From Stachybotrys elegans (Eukaryota > Ascomycota > Sordariomycetes > Hypocreales > Stachybotryaceae): a stretch of DNA of 64,000 bases. Under the pieces are notes generated by a model. It did not search any database. It was not told the DNA's origin and worked only from the letters and a program-made list of their open reading frames with translations. Shown one piece after another: positions 1-13,751 of the stretch (position 1 is the stretch's first letter; each line of letters starts with the position of its first letter). The position numbers and the translations under genes are program-made. Location: NCBI GenBank assembly GCA_020746835.1, contig JAGPNK010000009.1, positions 62,001 to 126,000 on the forward strand. Reading direction: 5' to 3'.

Positions 1-145
1 CTTGGCATCTGTAGTCTTGGCTCACCTTTGCCCTCATCTCTACCACCTGGTACAGCTTTGCCTCCGAGGCACCGTTACTAACGTCCGTCCAAAATTCGCG
101 GGTCCTTCAATCGTACGGCTCCTTGCCGCGCGCGTTGGGGGCCAT
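1..145 (-). pseudogene. possible exon or relic running off the left edge
   Basis: On the minus strand an ATG at 143-145 opens a frame (MAPNARGKEPYD) that meets one TGA after 12 codons. The same frame then stays open to the window edge (reading RTREFWTDVS and later KLYQVVEMRAK). Upstream it is open back to about position 236. A single stop in an otherwise coding-looking frame suggests a degenerate gene, or a gene whose intron I cannot place. I recognise no family. It could equally be chance. Confidence 0.2.
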
Positions 146-328
146 CTCTACAGCTGAGATGTCGCTGTGCGGCGAGGCCGTCGTCAAAGTGGATGCCACA
201 GTCTGGTCCTCAGCTCGCACAGTAACAGTACCCTAGTACATTCGTGAGGAGTTTTCTAGTCCCCAAAATTTTGTTTAATCTGCCGATCAAGCGTTTCATA
301 TTTTCCGTACCCAGTACGCCTGAACGAA

Positions 329-2731
329 TCAGCTAAGCTCATCACACTCATCCCACTCGGAGCCCGCCATTGGCCTCCGGGATAACGGGCCCAGCGATGA
401 CATTGCCCTAGACACCACCACCTTAGCTCTGCCATCCTTCTCGCCGGTTCGTTGCAGTCGGCAAGCCTCGCTCAGACCTGGCGCGCTGAGCATGTCTTCC
501 TTGTATCCGCCGCCAATCATGTACGCCCAGGATGCACCATTCTCCCCGCTCTTGCGCTTCAACGCACGTGTGTTGGTGTCAACGTCAGTCATCGCCCGCC
601 GCCTTCCGCCACGGGTGCCTTGACCACACCCAGTGTCACTGTCCATCAGTCGGCTACCCGCCTCATCCACTTCCTTCGTTGACAGTGGCATCGTGCCAGA
701 ATCTGTCCCTTGGCCCTCAGATGCTCGTGGTCTGCGGAGCCGGCCGCGGCGTGCGTTATCATCTCCGAGGCCATTTCCCCGTACCATCGATGTGGATCGG
801 CTCGAGTTTGGCTGCTGTTCACCAGGCGATCCCATGGTTTGGCCATCATCGCCAGTCTTGGTCGAATCAAGCTGCACCCATTCACTGATTCCTTCCTCCC
901 ATCGCCATCCTGAAAACAACGCAGTGTTGCGTCCTCCCTGGTCCCCTGCAGGGAGGCTCTCGGCAAAGGCAAGATCCCCGAGGTCCTTGGTTCTCTGAGC
1001 CAGGAGGAATGCTGCATCCGTGCGTAAACACGGCTTCAAGCCTGCAGCCAAGCCAAGGGCCTCAATTCTATCACAAATTTCCTCCAGGCTCTCACGCCCA
1101 GGAACTCGTAATGTCCGGCTCCGAAATTGGGCAATTGAGCAAGCTAAAGATGTAATTTGCCGATACTGTGTTGTGAGCAAGTCGCCGGATTTCCCAGCAA
1201 GCTGAAATGTATCTGCTGCCGCTTGAACCTTGAATACAGTCAAGGACGGGTCATCGATATTGTCTGCAGTGAGCTGCCGTGCAAAAGCTAGTACGAACAG
1301 ACCCCCGGATCTTCTGGCCTGTCGTCGTCGGTGGTTGCTGAGCTGTGCTTGCGCCATGCCTCTGTCCAGCACATGGAGCAGTCGTCGTTGCCGTCGCAGT
1401 CTGCTTGCTTGTCCACAGCGTCCGTCACCCGAGCTCAACGCCATGGCTGCTGCCACAACCGCTCCGGCGACACCAATGAGCAAGTGCTCTTGCTGATATG
1501 TTGATTGACTTTGTTGGTGATTACCTGCAAGCATTGCCATAGTGGTGGATAGTAGTTCCATCGCCGAAGACGAGCTTCTCCCCGTCATGATTGCTCTTAG
1601 GCTGAGGAGCCACGGATTACACAACGAGCGTCTTGAGAGACATGGGAGAAGCCAGGGTCTCTCCCTAATGAGCCTATCCAAAGTATCAAAGGCAGGGCTC
1701 AAGTGCCCACGCCCTTCTTGTTGCGCAAGTATTCCACGCAAGCCCTGTAGCCTGCTGTCATTGGCTTGTACTGCAGATGGGAATGGCATTGACTCTCCTG
1801 CAGCTAATGCCAGTGTGCCTGCTTCTTCCGTACAACCTTGGTCCATACAGACCTTGACCAACAGCGCAGCAGCTGGTGATTCAAGCAGTCCGCTTCGAAT
1901 GGCGTTGGATAGCAGGAACATGACGTGCGAGCGGACAACGAGCTTCAAGGGCCTCCACCCGCGACCTGGAATACCGAAGCTTTCCAATTGCTCATACAGT
2001 TCGAGCGAAACACCCGTCGACTTCCAGGTAAAGCCGCTCCCCTTCTCCTTGGACATTTGGCGATCCCATGCCTCAATCTCTGACACGCAGTCGGGGATTT
2101 TCCGCAAGCACATACCCATCAAAGACTTTCGCTGAGGTTCATCCGCTTTCCCACTTGTGATTCGTAACAGTTCTGCCAGCCAGCCCACGATAGCCTCGTA
2201 TATACGGTATCGGTCTGGTCTGGCCATTGTTTTGAGAGATCGTAAACCCGAGGCCACATCTTCGGATAGCGCAGGAGTTTCTAGCTTGGTAGGCGCTTCG
2301 TCTATGTCGTCTTTCGCACCTCGTGGTGTCTCCGGGTGCTCGCGAATCCGATGCCACAGCGGCGTTGGTGCCACAGCCTGGCTAGAAGGTGGAGAGCTGC
2401 CGTCGAGCTTCATAGCCCCTAACGTACGAGTTGATCGCGGTGGTGTTGCAGAGAGATTCTCTCGTGCTCTCGGGGCTGCAGTTGTCCTTCTTTGACCATA
2501 TGTCTGTCGGATACGTTTCCTGGGGCGTTCGCGCTCGTCGATAACATTCGGACCGTCTGACGTCGAACCGTTTGCTGTACGGGTTTCATTGACGAGAACA
2601 TGAAGAGACATGAGTCGAGACTGCAGCTGCCGCAGAAGCCTGTGACATCGTGCCGCCGTCCATGGTTGAAGCTCGTTGTTTATCACGCGGCTTCTGTCAT
2701 CGACGGGACGCGTGATTGCCGAGAAGGGCAT
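329..2731 (-). CDS. uncharacterised fungal protein, 800 aa, single exon
   Basis: A long uninterrupted minus-strand frame of 800 codons starts MPFSAITRPVDD and ends DECDELS. I do not recognise the family. Visible features are a basic patch near residues 68-75 (ERPRKRIRQ), a hydrophilic segment to about residue 170, a helical leucine-rich middle (about 175-560) that could be an alpha-solenoid, an aromatic motif GWRWEEGISEWV near residue 608, and a basic, Ser/Gly/Arg-rich tail (about 625-800) with several possible nuclear localisation signals (for example RRGRLRRPR and ALKRKS). A nuclear, DNA- or RNA-associated role is inference from these basic patches only. The length and steady codon pattern make it very unlikely to be a chance ORF. 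The start is the first ATG of the frame; no intron is needed. Confidence 0.75.
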   Translation of the reverse strand: MPFSAITRPVDDRSRVINNELQPWTAARCHRLLRQLQSRLMSLHVLVNETRTANGSTSDGPNVIDERERPRKRIRQTYGQRRTTAAPRARENLSATPPRSTRTLGAMKLDGSSPPSSQAVAPTPLWHRIREHPETPRGAKDDIDEAPTKLETPALSEDVASGLRSLKTMARPDRYRIYEAIVGWLAELLRITSGKADEPQRKSLMGMCLRKIPDCVSEIEAWDRQMSKEKGSGFTWKSTGVSLELYEQLESFGIPGRGWRPLKLVVRSHVMFLLSNAIRSGLLESPAAALLVKVCMDQGCTEEAGTLALAAGESMPFPSAVQANDSRLQGLRGILAQQEGRGHLSPAFDTLDRLIRERPWLLPCLSRRSLCNPWLLSLRAIMTGRSSSSAMELLSTTMAMLAGNHQQSQSTYQQEHLLIGVAGAVVAAAMALSSGDGRCGQASRLRRQRRLLHVLDRGMAQAQLSNHRRRQARRSGGLFVLAFARQLTADNIDDPSLTVFKVQAAADTFQLAGKSGDLLTTQYRQITSLACSIAQFRSRTLRVPGRESLEEICDRIEALGLAAGLKPCLRTDAAFLLAQRTKDLGDLAFAESLPAGDQGGRNTALFSGWRWEEGISEWVQLDSTKTGDDGQTMGSPGEQQPNSSRSTSMVRGNGLGDDNARRGRLRRPRASEGQGTDSGTMPLSTKEVDEAGSRLMDSDTGCGQGTRGGRRRAMTDVDTNTRALKRKSGENGASWAYMIGGGYKEDMLSAPGLSEACRLQRTGEKDGRAKVVVSRAMSSLGPLSRRPMAGSEWDECDELS

Positions 2732-3335
2732 CTGGACTGGCTCGACATTCAGAATACAATATGACGATGTTAAAAAGATGCAATAGCAAGTAAGAAATGC
2801 CGTCGGTATGGACGACGCCGAACAACGTTGCGCAACGATGGTGATATATTGTTAACCAGCAAAGGTTGGTGGAAGCAGATCTCAGTGTGTAATCATTAAT
2901 GATAAACATGATCACCTTGTTTACTTTCTTCCTTCTCTGGACTAGCGGCTGTGTTGCGCCGACCCAGTCAAGCGGGCCGGCTTTGGGGTTGCTCAAGGCC
3001 CTATACATCCTCGATACCCCCGCCATGGCAGGTCGAGGCGGGTTTGAGTCAGTATCATCTGGGTAGAGCTGATTAGTCCCGAGCTCACGGATCATTGCCG
3101 CACAGGGTATGTATGTGCTGGTCGATAATTTTTTTTTTCCTCTCCAGACTCTACGGATCAAGTGGGCAATTTTCTTGACCGTCTTTCGTCTCTACCAGTT
3201 CAAGCTGGCTGCATTTGCTGCAGTCATACAATTCAGTAGCCTGCGGTCCCTTCCCATCGATTCTTTTCATACTTTACTGCCGTATGATTTTTAACCAAGC
3301 TATACGTCTAATTCCTCTCCCCGCTCTTGCATGAA
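2732..3335. other. divergent intergenic region
   Basis: This 600-bp stretch lies between the divergent starts of the uncharacterised gene and the CLU gene. It holds a short T-tract (around 3129-3137) and pyrimidine-rich runs just before the CLU start, as expected of a fungal promoter. I see no gene. Confidence 0.6.
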
Positions 3336-6300
3336 ATGGCTGCCGAAACCCGTCCCGCTCCCACCGCCACAGGTACGAGAGAATGCCGATTCAATCGGAC
3401 TGGCCCGGCCGTCACCGCATTGCTAATCAGAACGCCTTCGGGTATTCACAGTGGAAGATGCCCCGGAATCTCGTAATGACGAGGTGAAGACGGCTGAGCC
3501 GGATGCTGAGATGGCAACCGAAGGTTTGTGCAACTTGGCTCGTCTTCCAATGTCCAGCACGCTGATCATATCCAGCTCTCCTGAACCTCTCCATCGTCCT
3601 GCCTGATCCCGAGGCTACCAAGCTGCAGATCATGGTTTGTTTGCTCCGCTCGGTGTTTGGCATAGCACACTTCTCACGCTCTGTGTTCTAACATGAACGT
3701 CAAATGCAGGTGTCATCCCAAGAACAAACCCACGAGATACGGCAATCCATCATTGACCTTCCCGCGGCATTCCGCTACACCTGCTTCCACCTCGAGTACA
3801 ACGGGACCAAGATCAACGACTTCATCCCTATCGCCGAGATCCCTGAGCTCACCGCGGAGCCGGAGTTCAAGCTGGTCGAGGATCCCTATACCGAGAAGGA
3901 AGCTCGTATCCACTTCGTCCGAGTCCGGGAGCTTATTGGCGCTGCCGGAGATCGTTCGGACGCCGTCACCGGCGTACTCCCGGGGGTTTCCCTTTTTGAG
4001 GGAGTGTCCCAGGATGCCCAAGCCGAGCATAATGCCGAGCAGGGTCAGCATCCGGTGAAAGACTACGACTTTGCTGCTGTACCGTCCTTGACCCAGCTGA
4101 TTCCCAAGCCTCTGGAGCCTGCCCCGAAGACGGTCAAGACCATTGCCCTGTCGCCATGGAATCCTCCCCCTCCCAATCTGCGTCAACGCGGGCATCTGCT
4201 TTACCTGATTATCACCACAAACGAGGGTGAGCAGTTCCAGGTGACCTCGCATGTGTCGGGTTTCTTCGTCAACAAATCCTCAAACTCCAAGTTTGACCCA
4301 TTCCCTCGACCAGCACCCAAGGGCTACTCCTCGCACTCTCTTCTCGACCTCATCATCCAGCTTTCTCCCTCCTTTGCCGAGTCTTTTGAACGACTCCAGG
4401 AGTACAACAACCAGAGGGATCCTCTGGCCACGTTCCAAATCACCAATGCCATCCCATCTGCACCATGGGTGGTGCCTAACCCATCCTCATCCCTTTGCAC
4501 CCATGTTCCAGATGCAACTCGGCCCCAGGAGACCTATCTTCTCTCGGGTGTAGAGAATATGGATACGCTCCGAGACTGGAACGAGGAGTTCCAGTCGGCA
4601 AAGGAGCTGCCTAAGGAGACAGTCACAGACCGTGTCTTCCGTGAGCGGCTCATCTCGAAGTTGTTTGCCGATTACAACGACGCGGCTGCCAGGGGCGCGG
4701 TGATGGTGGCACGAGGAGACATCTCCCCTCTCAACCCCACTGAGTGCAGAGATGCCCAAATCTTTGTCCACAACAACATTTTCTTCTCTTTCGGCGCAGA
4801 CGGTGTTGGCACCTTCACCTCCGAAGGTGGTGATGAGGCTGCCCGAGTAGCTACTGGAAAGGATGTGTCTGGTGTCAGGCTGGTTAACCAGCTTGATATC
4901 GATGGCCTTTTCACGCCCGCCACCGTCGTGGTTGACTACCTCGGCAAGCGCATTGTTGGCCAGAGCATCGTGCCTGGCATCTTCAAGCAACGAGAGCCAG
5001 GCGAGAACCAGATAGACTACGGTGCAGTGGACGGAAAGGATACCGTTGCAGCCGACGAGCGGTTCGCTTCAACGTTTGCCCAGCTTTCCAAGGCGCTCAA
5101 GGTCAAGAAGCATCCTGTCTGGGACAAGGATGGAAAGAGATTTGACCTTGAGGCGAGCGTAGAGACCAAGGGCCTAATGGGCACGGACGGCCGTAAATAT
5201 ATCCTGGACCTTTACCGCATCACTCCGCTCGACATCGCTTGGCTCAACAAGAAGAAGAGCTCCGGGTCGGATTCTGACTCCGATTCCGATTCTGACTCTG
5301 ACTCCGACTCTGACTCGAGCTCTGACTCGAGCTCAGAATCCGATTCTGACTCTGAGCCCGATGGCACCAAGTACCCCCATCGTATGGCGGTACTGCGGCC
5401 AGAGCTTGTGGAAGCCTTCGGCCGCTACAGGATGAAGCAGTGGATTGACAAGGAGCTGGCTCGCCGTGGACAGACCAAGCCCGCCGAAGGTGCCGAGAAG
5501 GAGGCGCCCAAGAAGGATGAGTCTGAGGATGAGGATGATAGCGACGAGGAGGAAGCTGACAAGGAAGAAGCGGATAAGGCCGAGAAGCAGCCCAATCTTG
5601 CCGACTTCCGCTTCGCCCTGAACCCCGATGCATTCAGCGGCCAGCGTCCACAGACTAAGGAGGAGAAGGCAGAGTTCAAGGCAGACGAAAAGGAGGTCCG
5701 TGAGGCTTGCCGTTTCCTCCAGGAGCAGGTCATCCCCGACTTGCTCCGAGAGCTTTCTGAATCAAACATCAGCTTCCCTATGGATGGTCAATCTCTCGGT
5801 CGACTGCTGCATAAGCGCGGTATCAACATGAGATATCTCGGAAAGGTGGCAGGGCTTTGCACTGACGCTCGGCTTGAGTGCATGAAGGAGTTGTGTGTCC
5901 AAGACATGGTTACACGAAGCTTCAAGCATGTTGCTTCCCTATACCTCCGCTCCTTGCCGGGCCCAGCCGCCCCGTCTTGTGTTGCCCACCTCCTCAACTG
6001 CCTTCTGGGTACCTCGGTGAACCCTAAGCCAGTAGCTGATGTGGACTCGTCGCTTCGCACTTTGTATGCAGATGCTGACTGGTCTTTCGAGAAGGTCAGC
6101 CCTGAGTCGCTGCGTGAGAGTATCGAGCACGAGGTCGCCAAGCGCTTCAGGTATGCTCTTAGCGACAAGTGGTACGAGCTTTCCCGCCCGACCCAGATGC
6201 TGCGTGAGGTCTGCCTTAAGCTCGGCATCCAGCTCGAGGCGAAGGACTACGTTTTCAGCGCCAGCGAAGTCGTCGAGAGTGCTCCCGCCAACCCTACTAA

Positions 6301-7378
6301 TGGCCACGTAAACGGCGAGTCGACAAACAAGAAGAAGAAGAAGAAGGCCAGAGATGGCTCCCCGGCTTCTCCTGTGTCGGCGCCTACGCCCACCACCTTT
6401 ACCGCTGAGGATGTCGTGGATCTGGTTCCGCTTGTGAAGCACTCCTGCCCCCGCAGCGCCCTTGCTGAGGAGGCTCTTGAGGCTGGTCGTCTTTCCATCA
6501 TCCAAGGCCAGAAGAAGCTCGGCCAAGAGCTACTCTTGGAATCCCTATCTCTGCATGAGCAGATTTATGGCATCCTGCACCCCGAAGTGGCCCGCGTCTA
6601 CAACAGCCTTTCGATGCTTTACTATCAGCTCGATGACAAGGAGGCTGCCGTCGAGTTGGCCAGGAAGGCCATCATTGTTTCGGAACGCACGGTGGGTGTC
6701 GACTCTGCCGAGACACTTCTCAACTATCTCAACCTGAGTCTGTTCTTGCACCAGATTGGTGACAGCAAGAGTGCTCTGGCCTTCTCCAAGCATGCCTTGA
6801 TGCTGTGGAAGATTATCTATGGACCCGGGCACCCTGACTCCATCACCACCATCAACAATGCTGCGGTGATGCTGCAAAACCTCAAGGCTTATCACGACTC
6901 GAGGCTTTGGTTTGAAGAGTCTCTTCGTGTGTGCGAGTCAGTGCTTGGAAAGCAGTCCGTCAACTCCGCTACATTGTTGTTCCAGCTTGCTCAAGCCCTT
7001 GCGCTGGATCACGACTCCAAGGCATCCGTCAACCGCATGCGCGAGTCGTACAACATCTTCCTCAACGAGCTTGGCCCCGAGGACAAGAACACCAAGGAGG
7101 CTGAGAGCTGGCTGGAGCAGCTTACCCAGAACGCCGTGTCGATAGCCAAGCACGCCAAGGACGTCCAGGCTCGACGAATCCGCTCTGGAATCCGCTTCCC
7201 CGCTACCACAGCCGCTGTGTCCTCGGCGGTTGAGTCTTCGCCCGCATCGTCCAAGATGGACTCGCGAAGCATCGATGAGCTCATTAAATTCATCGAAAGT
7301 GGTGACCCCAACTCGAAAACGCCTAAGAAGCGGCCAGGACGTGGCAACCCCAAGAGAAGAGGTCAGGGCGCTCACTAA
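3336..7378 (+). CDS. clu1: clustered mitochondria protein (CLU/Tif31 family)
   Basis: Predicted 1278 aa, the family's usual length. Exons: 3336-3372, 3452-3523, 3576-3634, 3710-7378; the three small 5' exons restore the conserved N-terminus (LLNLSIVLPDPEATKLQIM joined to VSSQEQTHEI). Start chosen at 3336 (MAAETRPAP), not the overlapping ATG at 3331, because only it joins in frame. Domains in order: ubiquitin-like CLU_N (about 40-110), CLU central domain (about 330-570), eIF3-p135-like region (about 680-850), and a TPR array (about 960-1150) recognisable from repeats such as HPEVARVYNSLSMLYYQL. The family is cytosolic, binds mRNAs for mitochondrial proteins and keeps mitochondria dispersed; yeast Tif31 co-purifies with eIF3. 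Oddities: a Ser-Asp repeat at about residues 576-605, a second acidic block at about 657-685, and a Lys run near 928. Identity is firm; microexon borders are by eye. Confidence 0.95.
5267..5358 (+). repeat. degenerate Ser-Asp codon repeat inside CLU
   Basis: About 90 bp of imperfect tandem hexamers (GATTCT, GACTCC, GACTCT) encode an alternating Ser-Asp tract followed by Ser/Glu. The mix of synonymous codons suggests an old, point-mutated microsatellite kept for its acidic product. It lies in the linker after the CLU central domain. Confidence 0.9.
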
Positions 7379-8128
7379 GAGAGCGTTTGATAACGAGGAT
7401 GGCATAGAGCTCGCTGGCGGGTAGCTTTCGATTCCGTACTGCACGTGTGCAGCTCTTGTATATCTATTGGGCGGTTTCACCATTCGGAAAAGTAGGTAAC
7501 TCAGAATTGGGTCGGGCTGGTCGGAAAAGGGGGAAAAGGGGGAAATCATGGGGGGATGGATAGGTCGCTGGGTGTACGATATATGCAAAAGTTGAGGTCA
7601 CATTGGAAACCCAATCAAAAAGAAGACATCCTCACTCTCACTTCATTGCAAAAGGAAAGCGGCATGCAACAATAAATGGTTGCACAATGTATGTACATGC
7701 ACGTCTTGTGCCTGAACCTTGCAAAGGAATGATCAAATTCGCATTGTCAGCAAATCATAATAGTGGTGATATTCATACGAGGCTGCAAGGACCTATTCAT
7801 CTCATGATCCCAACACCGCCGAATCCTCCAACTGGATAAACTTCCAGCCACAAACCCTAGCCATCACTTTGAACGCCGCTCCAGCTTACAGACATAGCTT
7901 CCCTCCAGAGGGGGCTGCTGGATTGTCAAAGGCATCATCGCAGCCATCACAAACACCCATGTCTGCTAACAATGCATGAAAAATCACAGAACGCCTTTCT
8001 ACCACAAACTGGTACAGCCTACTCGGCTTCGATACTGCATTGCTGGTGGCAGCAAGTAACAGCGACGCCTTGTGGTTACGGTCTGATAGTTTGAGCCAAA
8101 TATTCACGCTTCAAATTCAGCCCGTTGA
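7379..8128. other. convergent intergenic region (3' ends)
   Basis: This 750-bp stretch separates the converging 3' ends of CLU and the forkhead gene. It contains G-rich runs near 7520-7560 and A/T-rich sequence suited to polyadenylation. I see no gene. Confidence 0.6.
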
Positions 8129-10245
8129 TCATTCTAGGGCACTTGGTATCGAAAGCCCCCTACTAACTGGCGCGTGATATGCACCGATACTCTGGAAGCC
8201 CCTAAAGAGATACGTCAGCGTTGATTGTACCCTAGTTTCAGGGCATGACTCACTTCGTAAGATCGAAACCTTCGTCCTCCTCGGCGTCGGCCGGCTCCGA
8301 GTCCGGTTCTTTGGTTGGGCTGGGTTTATGCGGTCGAGAAGGACTACTGGGCGGGGACTTTTCGTTTGCTCGTGGAGGGCTGCTGCTTTGCGGAAGAGGT
8401 ACGCGACTGCGCTTGCTAGGGCTGGCCTCATACGAGTAGTGCATGGAAGGCTTCAAGGGAGTGCTGCCGATATCCACGAACTTCCAGAAGGGCGCAGGCG
8501 AGCTCGTCGGCATGTGCTGGCTGGGTCGCTGGGCGGTGCTAGGCGGCGCCAACCTCGGAATAATCTTGGGCGGTGCTGGCGTGACGAAGGAAGTGCCTTC
8601 ATCTTGTAGATAGGACGAAGTGAGCGATGGCGATTGCGGCGCAAAGCTGGAAAAGGACGAGTCAGGCTCGTTCGACCTCCGAGGACGAGGCAGGGGGCTT
8701 CCGTCAGCAATAGGGGTCGCAATGTTGCGCCCGACAAGACGGTCCGACAAGCGACCGCGCTCCGGCGTAGACTGAATGATGCGGTGCGACGGGCGTGGTG
8801 TTGGGGACGCGAGAGGCGATCCACGCCTCTTGCGCGCCGAAGTAGGATCTCTGGAGGCCATGTCCTTTGGTCCATGCGTTATGTAGTTCAACTGGTTGGG
8901 CGAGGAAGGTGCTGATGAACCGCGATGGCCTCCCCTGCCTATTCGATAGGCGATACGAATCATCTCCTCTTTCGCTTCGGGGACAATTTGCCATTTCATA
9001 CCCTTGCCTGGTTCGTCCGTCGACCTCGCCACCTTGTCGAAGGCTTTGTTCAGTGAGAGATTATGTCGAATGGAGTTCTGCAAGGGAGGGAGGTTAGCTC
9101 GGCTTCTGTTTTCTCTTCTCCATCATTTGAATGCTTACCTGCCAGCCGGAGGCTTGCTGATGACGATAATATGAGTAGTTGTTCATAATGAAGGTATAGA
9201 TCCCATTCAGATTCAGCTTGCCATCTGGTGCGTTGATGATTGCTTGCGTTATCATCTGCGCATAGCTATACTGGGGCTTGATATGTTGGTTCTCGTCTTG
9301 GCTGAGATCAACACCGCTATTGGCCCCGATGACGACGGCGGGCGACTTCATCGAGCTGGCCGGGTTGCGTACCTGGGAAGACATGGGTGGTGTTCCAGGG
9401 CGTCTGTAGTCAGGGGGCGCTGGGGCAATCAGAGGTTGTCGACGAGCCGGTCGGGATTTGGAGGTCTCGGTGACTGACAAGCCACTTCGCTCAAGGAACG
9501 TGGAATGGACATGTAGTGGGCTGGTCTCAGAAGGCAGAACGAACATCATCTCGACGTTTGCGATTTCTATGACCTCGCCGCTCGTCAAAGGGTGAGATGA
9601 TCCTGATTTGACAGGTTGACCATCCACCTTTGCACCGTTGCGGCCCTTGACTTGGAGAAACCACCTCCCATCCTTGGAGTCGAAGCAGATGGCAGCGTGC
9701 TCACGCGACACCATCTTGCTAGGCCCAAGGTCGATGTGTACCGTGTCCTCGTCCTTGGCGTCGACCTGAGCCGTCTCTGGGGCACGGCCAATATTGACAG
9801 CCAGCTTGGTGATGTAGAAAGTCCAGTCTTGGGCGGCAACCTTGGCGTAAGCCTTGACGGCATCGCCATTGGCTTCGTGGATGGAGTTGGCATAGTCTTT
9901 GCTGGCCTGAACAGGCTGCGCCTTCAGGTTTTGTGTGACCTGGGAAATGATATGATCGTCATCCTCGGCCGTGTTAGGTGATGTGTGGTCTTCATTGTCG
10001 ATTTCGTCCTCGTTGGCGTCGGCTGTTTCAACCTCCAGGTCATCGGTCGTGTTGGCATCTCGGACCCCGCGGCCTCTGGATCCAGGACGAGCTGCTGCGA
10101 TAGATTGGCTAGGAGAGCGGATCTGCTTGCGGCGCTTCGCGGGCCTAGTGGGAGATGAGTCGCCGAGATCTGCCAGGGCTGATGCAGCCTCGTCCTTGCG
10201 CACATCTCGACGGCCGCGATGGCCTCTCTTCGCCGACACTGGCAT
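8129..10245 (-). CDS. fkh2: FHA and forkhead transcription factor (Fkh1/Fkh2-like)
   Basis: Predicted 667 aa from exons 10245-9139, 9077-8254 and 8201-8129 (minus). Residues about 140-236 form an FHA domain ([23 protein letters not shown]), which binds phosphothreonine. Residues about 323-412 form a forkhead DNA-binding domain ([14 protein letters not shown], then [13 protein letters not shown]), split by a 61-bp intron. The tail is Ser/Pro-rich with many SP/TP sites, fitting Cdk control. Yeast Fkh1/2 drive G2/M genes; a cell-cycle and developmental role is inferred. The last intron removes a TGA formed by its own donor, adding 23 residues ([14 protein letters not shown]...). An in-frame ATG upstream at 10470 would add 75 residues; I prefer MPVSAKRG at 10245 because the extension is low-complexity and not family-like. 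Confidence 0.92.
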
Positions 10246-11625
10246 TGTGTTTGGTGGCGCGAATCGGATGGGGGGTGCGAAGGGTAGATTAAATCGTTCG
10301 AATATTGTGCGGAAAGATTGCGTGATATCCTGTGTTCTCTGGCGTGGTTTTTGACGGGGCAACGATGGTGGACTGGAGGTGGCCGAGCCATTCGTGTTGG
10401 TTGCTGTGTTGTGTTGCGTAGGTGGTAACTGAGAACACCTCAGATTTGCTTTGCAGGTTCTCGGACGCATACGATAGCGCGTTCGCGTTTAGTGCTGTAC
10501 CCACCGGAAAGGTATTTTCCCTGTATTGGACACGGAATGGAGTCCCTGAAGTACCTACGTGACAAGTACCCACCCAGCACGTTCTTTGAGACAAAACATC
10601 GAGACGCTTCGAGGCTTTCCATACCTGGCCTTGCAGTGTTGTTAAGAATTGAATGACTCACTTGGGCTTGACAATGATGAGCGACGTGGCCGAAGCCACA
10701 GTCACCAAGAAGACGCATAGGCCTACCTCTTTACGTTGAGGCAGCTGGATAAGTGCACAGAGGTACCTACATCTAAATACAGGTACCTAAAGTTTAGTGG
10801 TATAGTACCTTCCATACACGGGCGTGTAGAGGCTACTGCAAGGTACCGTTTAGGTACTTAGAGATGCCAGCTGTGCTAGGTGCTGGCAGGTAGAGAGAGA
10901 CTCATAGAGGTTGGCAGAAAGAAAGTAGACGCTCCAGGAATGACGTTTTGCCAGCTTGTGATCATCTTATGGCGAGGCCCCTGAGACATATCTTGCTATT
11001 GTGAGGAGCAGCCAAGTGGCTTCCTCGCCAAGTGTGAACAACCGCCTCACGGAACTTACCTACCTAGTATGTTGATTTTATCAGCCTGGGTTAGTACTTA
11101 GAATGCACAAGGTCTAAGTTTTGTTGTTGTATGGTGTACATCTACATACATGCCCAGGGGAAAAGGCATGGATTAGTAACTTTTGGGTGGCCTGGCTTCG
11201 AGTGTGTGCATCCTTAGCGCTTCTCGGAGTTCTATCTACCTACTTAAGCACCCCGGCGCCAGGTCCTACTATTATCCACAGCTGACATCTGACTGTTGCT
11301 TGGAGGTTACTTACACTACCGCACCATCCAAATTTAAACTGCAAACTTCACGGCCAACCTTCATCCTATCGCCATCCTTCATTTTCTTCGCCTCTCCGCA
11401 TCCTATCGACAGTCACGGGCAAGCACGCACGCACTCACGCACGTACGAATCTCTGGCTCCAGTCCTCCACGGGCTATCGCGGGAGACGAGAAGCGGCCAG
11501 CGGCTTCACCTGGAGGACTACGCGCTTTTCCTTTGTTGCGTGGCTGATCCCGCCAGCTTTGCCCAGCATTTCCAGCGTCTTTGCCTCCCGCCTCTCTCGC
11601 CTCGCATTACCTCCTCGCCATCGTA
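10246..11625. other. divergent promoter region with repeated GGTACCT-type motifs
   Basis: About 1.4 kb lies between the divergent forkhead and poly(A) polymerase genes. Between 10740 and 10870 it has a cluster of GGTACCT/AGGTACC motifs, with TACCTACCTAG near 11060. The last 300 bases before 11626 are C/T-rich and probably transcribed leader. ORFs here are not convincing. Confidence 0.6.
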
Positions 11626-13656
<2,031 letters not shown>

Positions 13657-13751
13657 AATGGTTTTTTCCAAGCAAAGACAAACTGATGCAGAACCAGGAC
13701 GACGCACCCCCTGCGAAACGCGCCCAGGCCTCGGTTGCTGCCGCCGGCTAA

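Noticed and set aside
8250..8252. Stop at 8250 as the true end of the forkhead protein
   Set aside because: The stop is part of a GTGAGT donor, and splicing to 8201 gives a conserved-looking tail.
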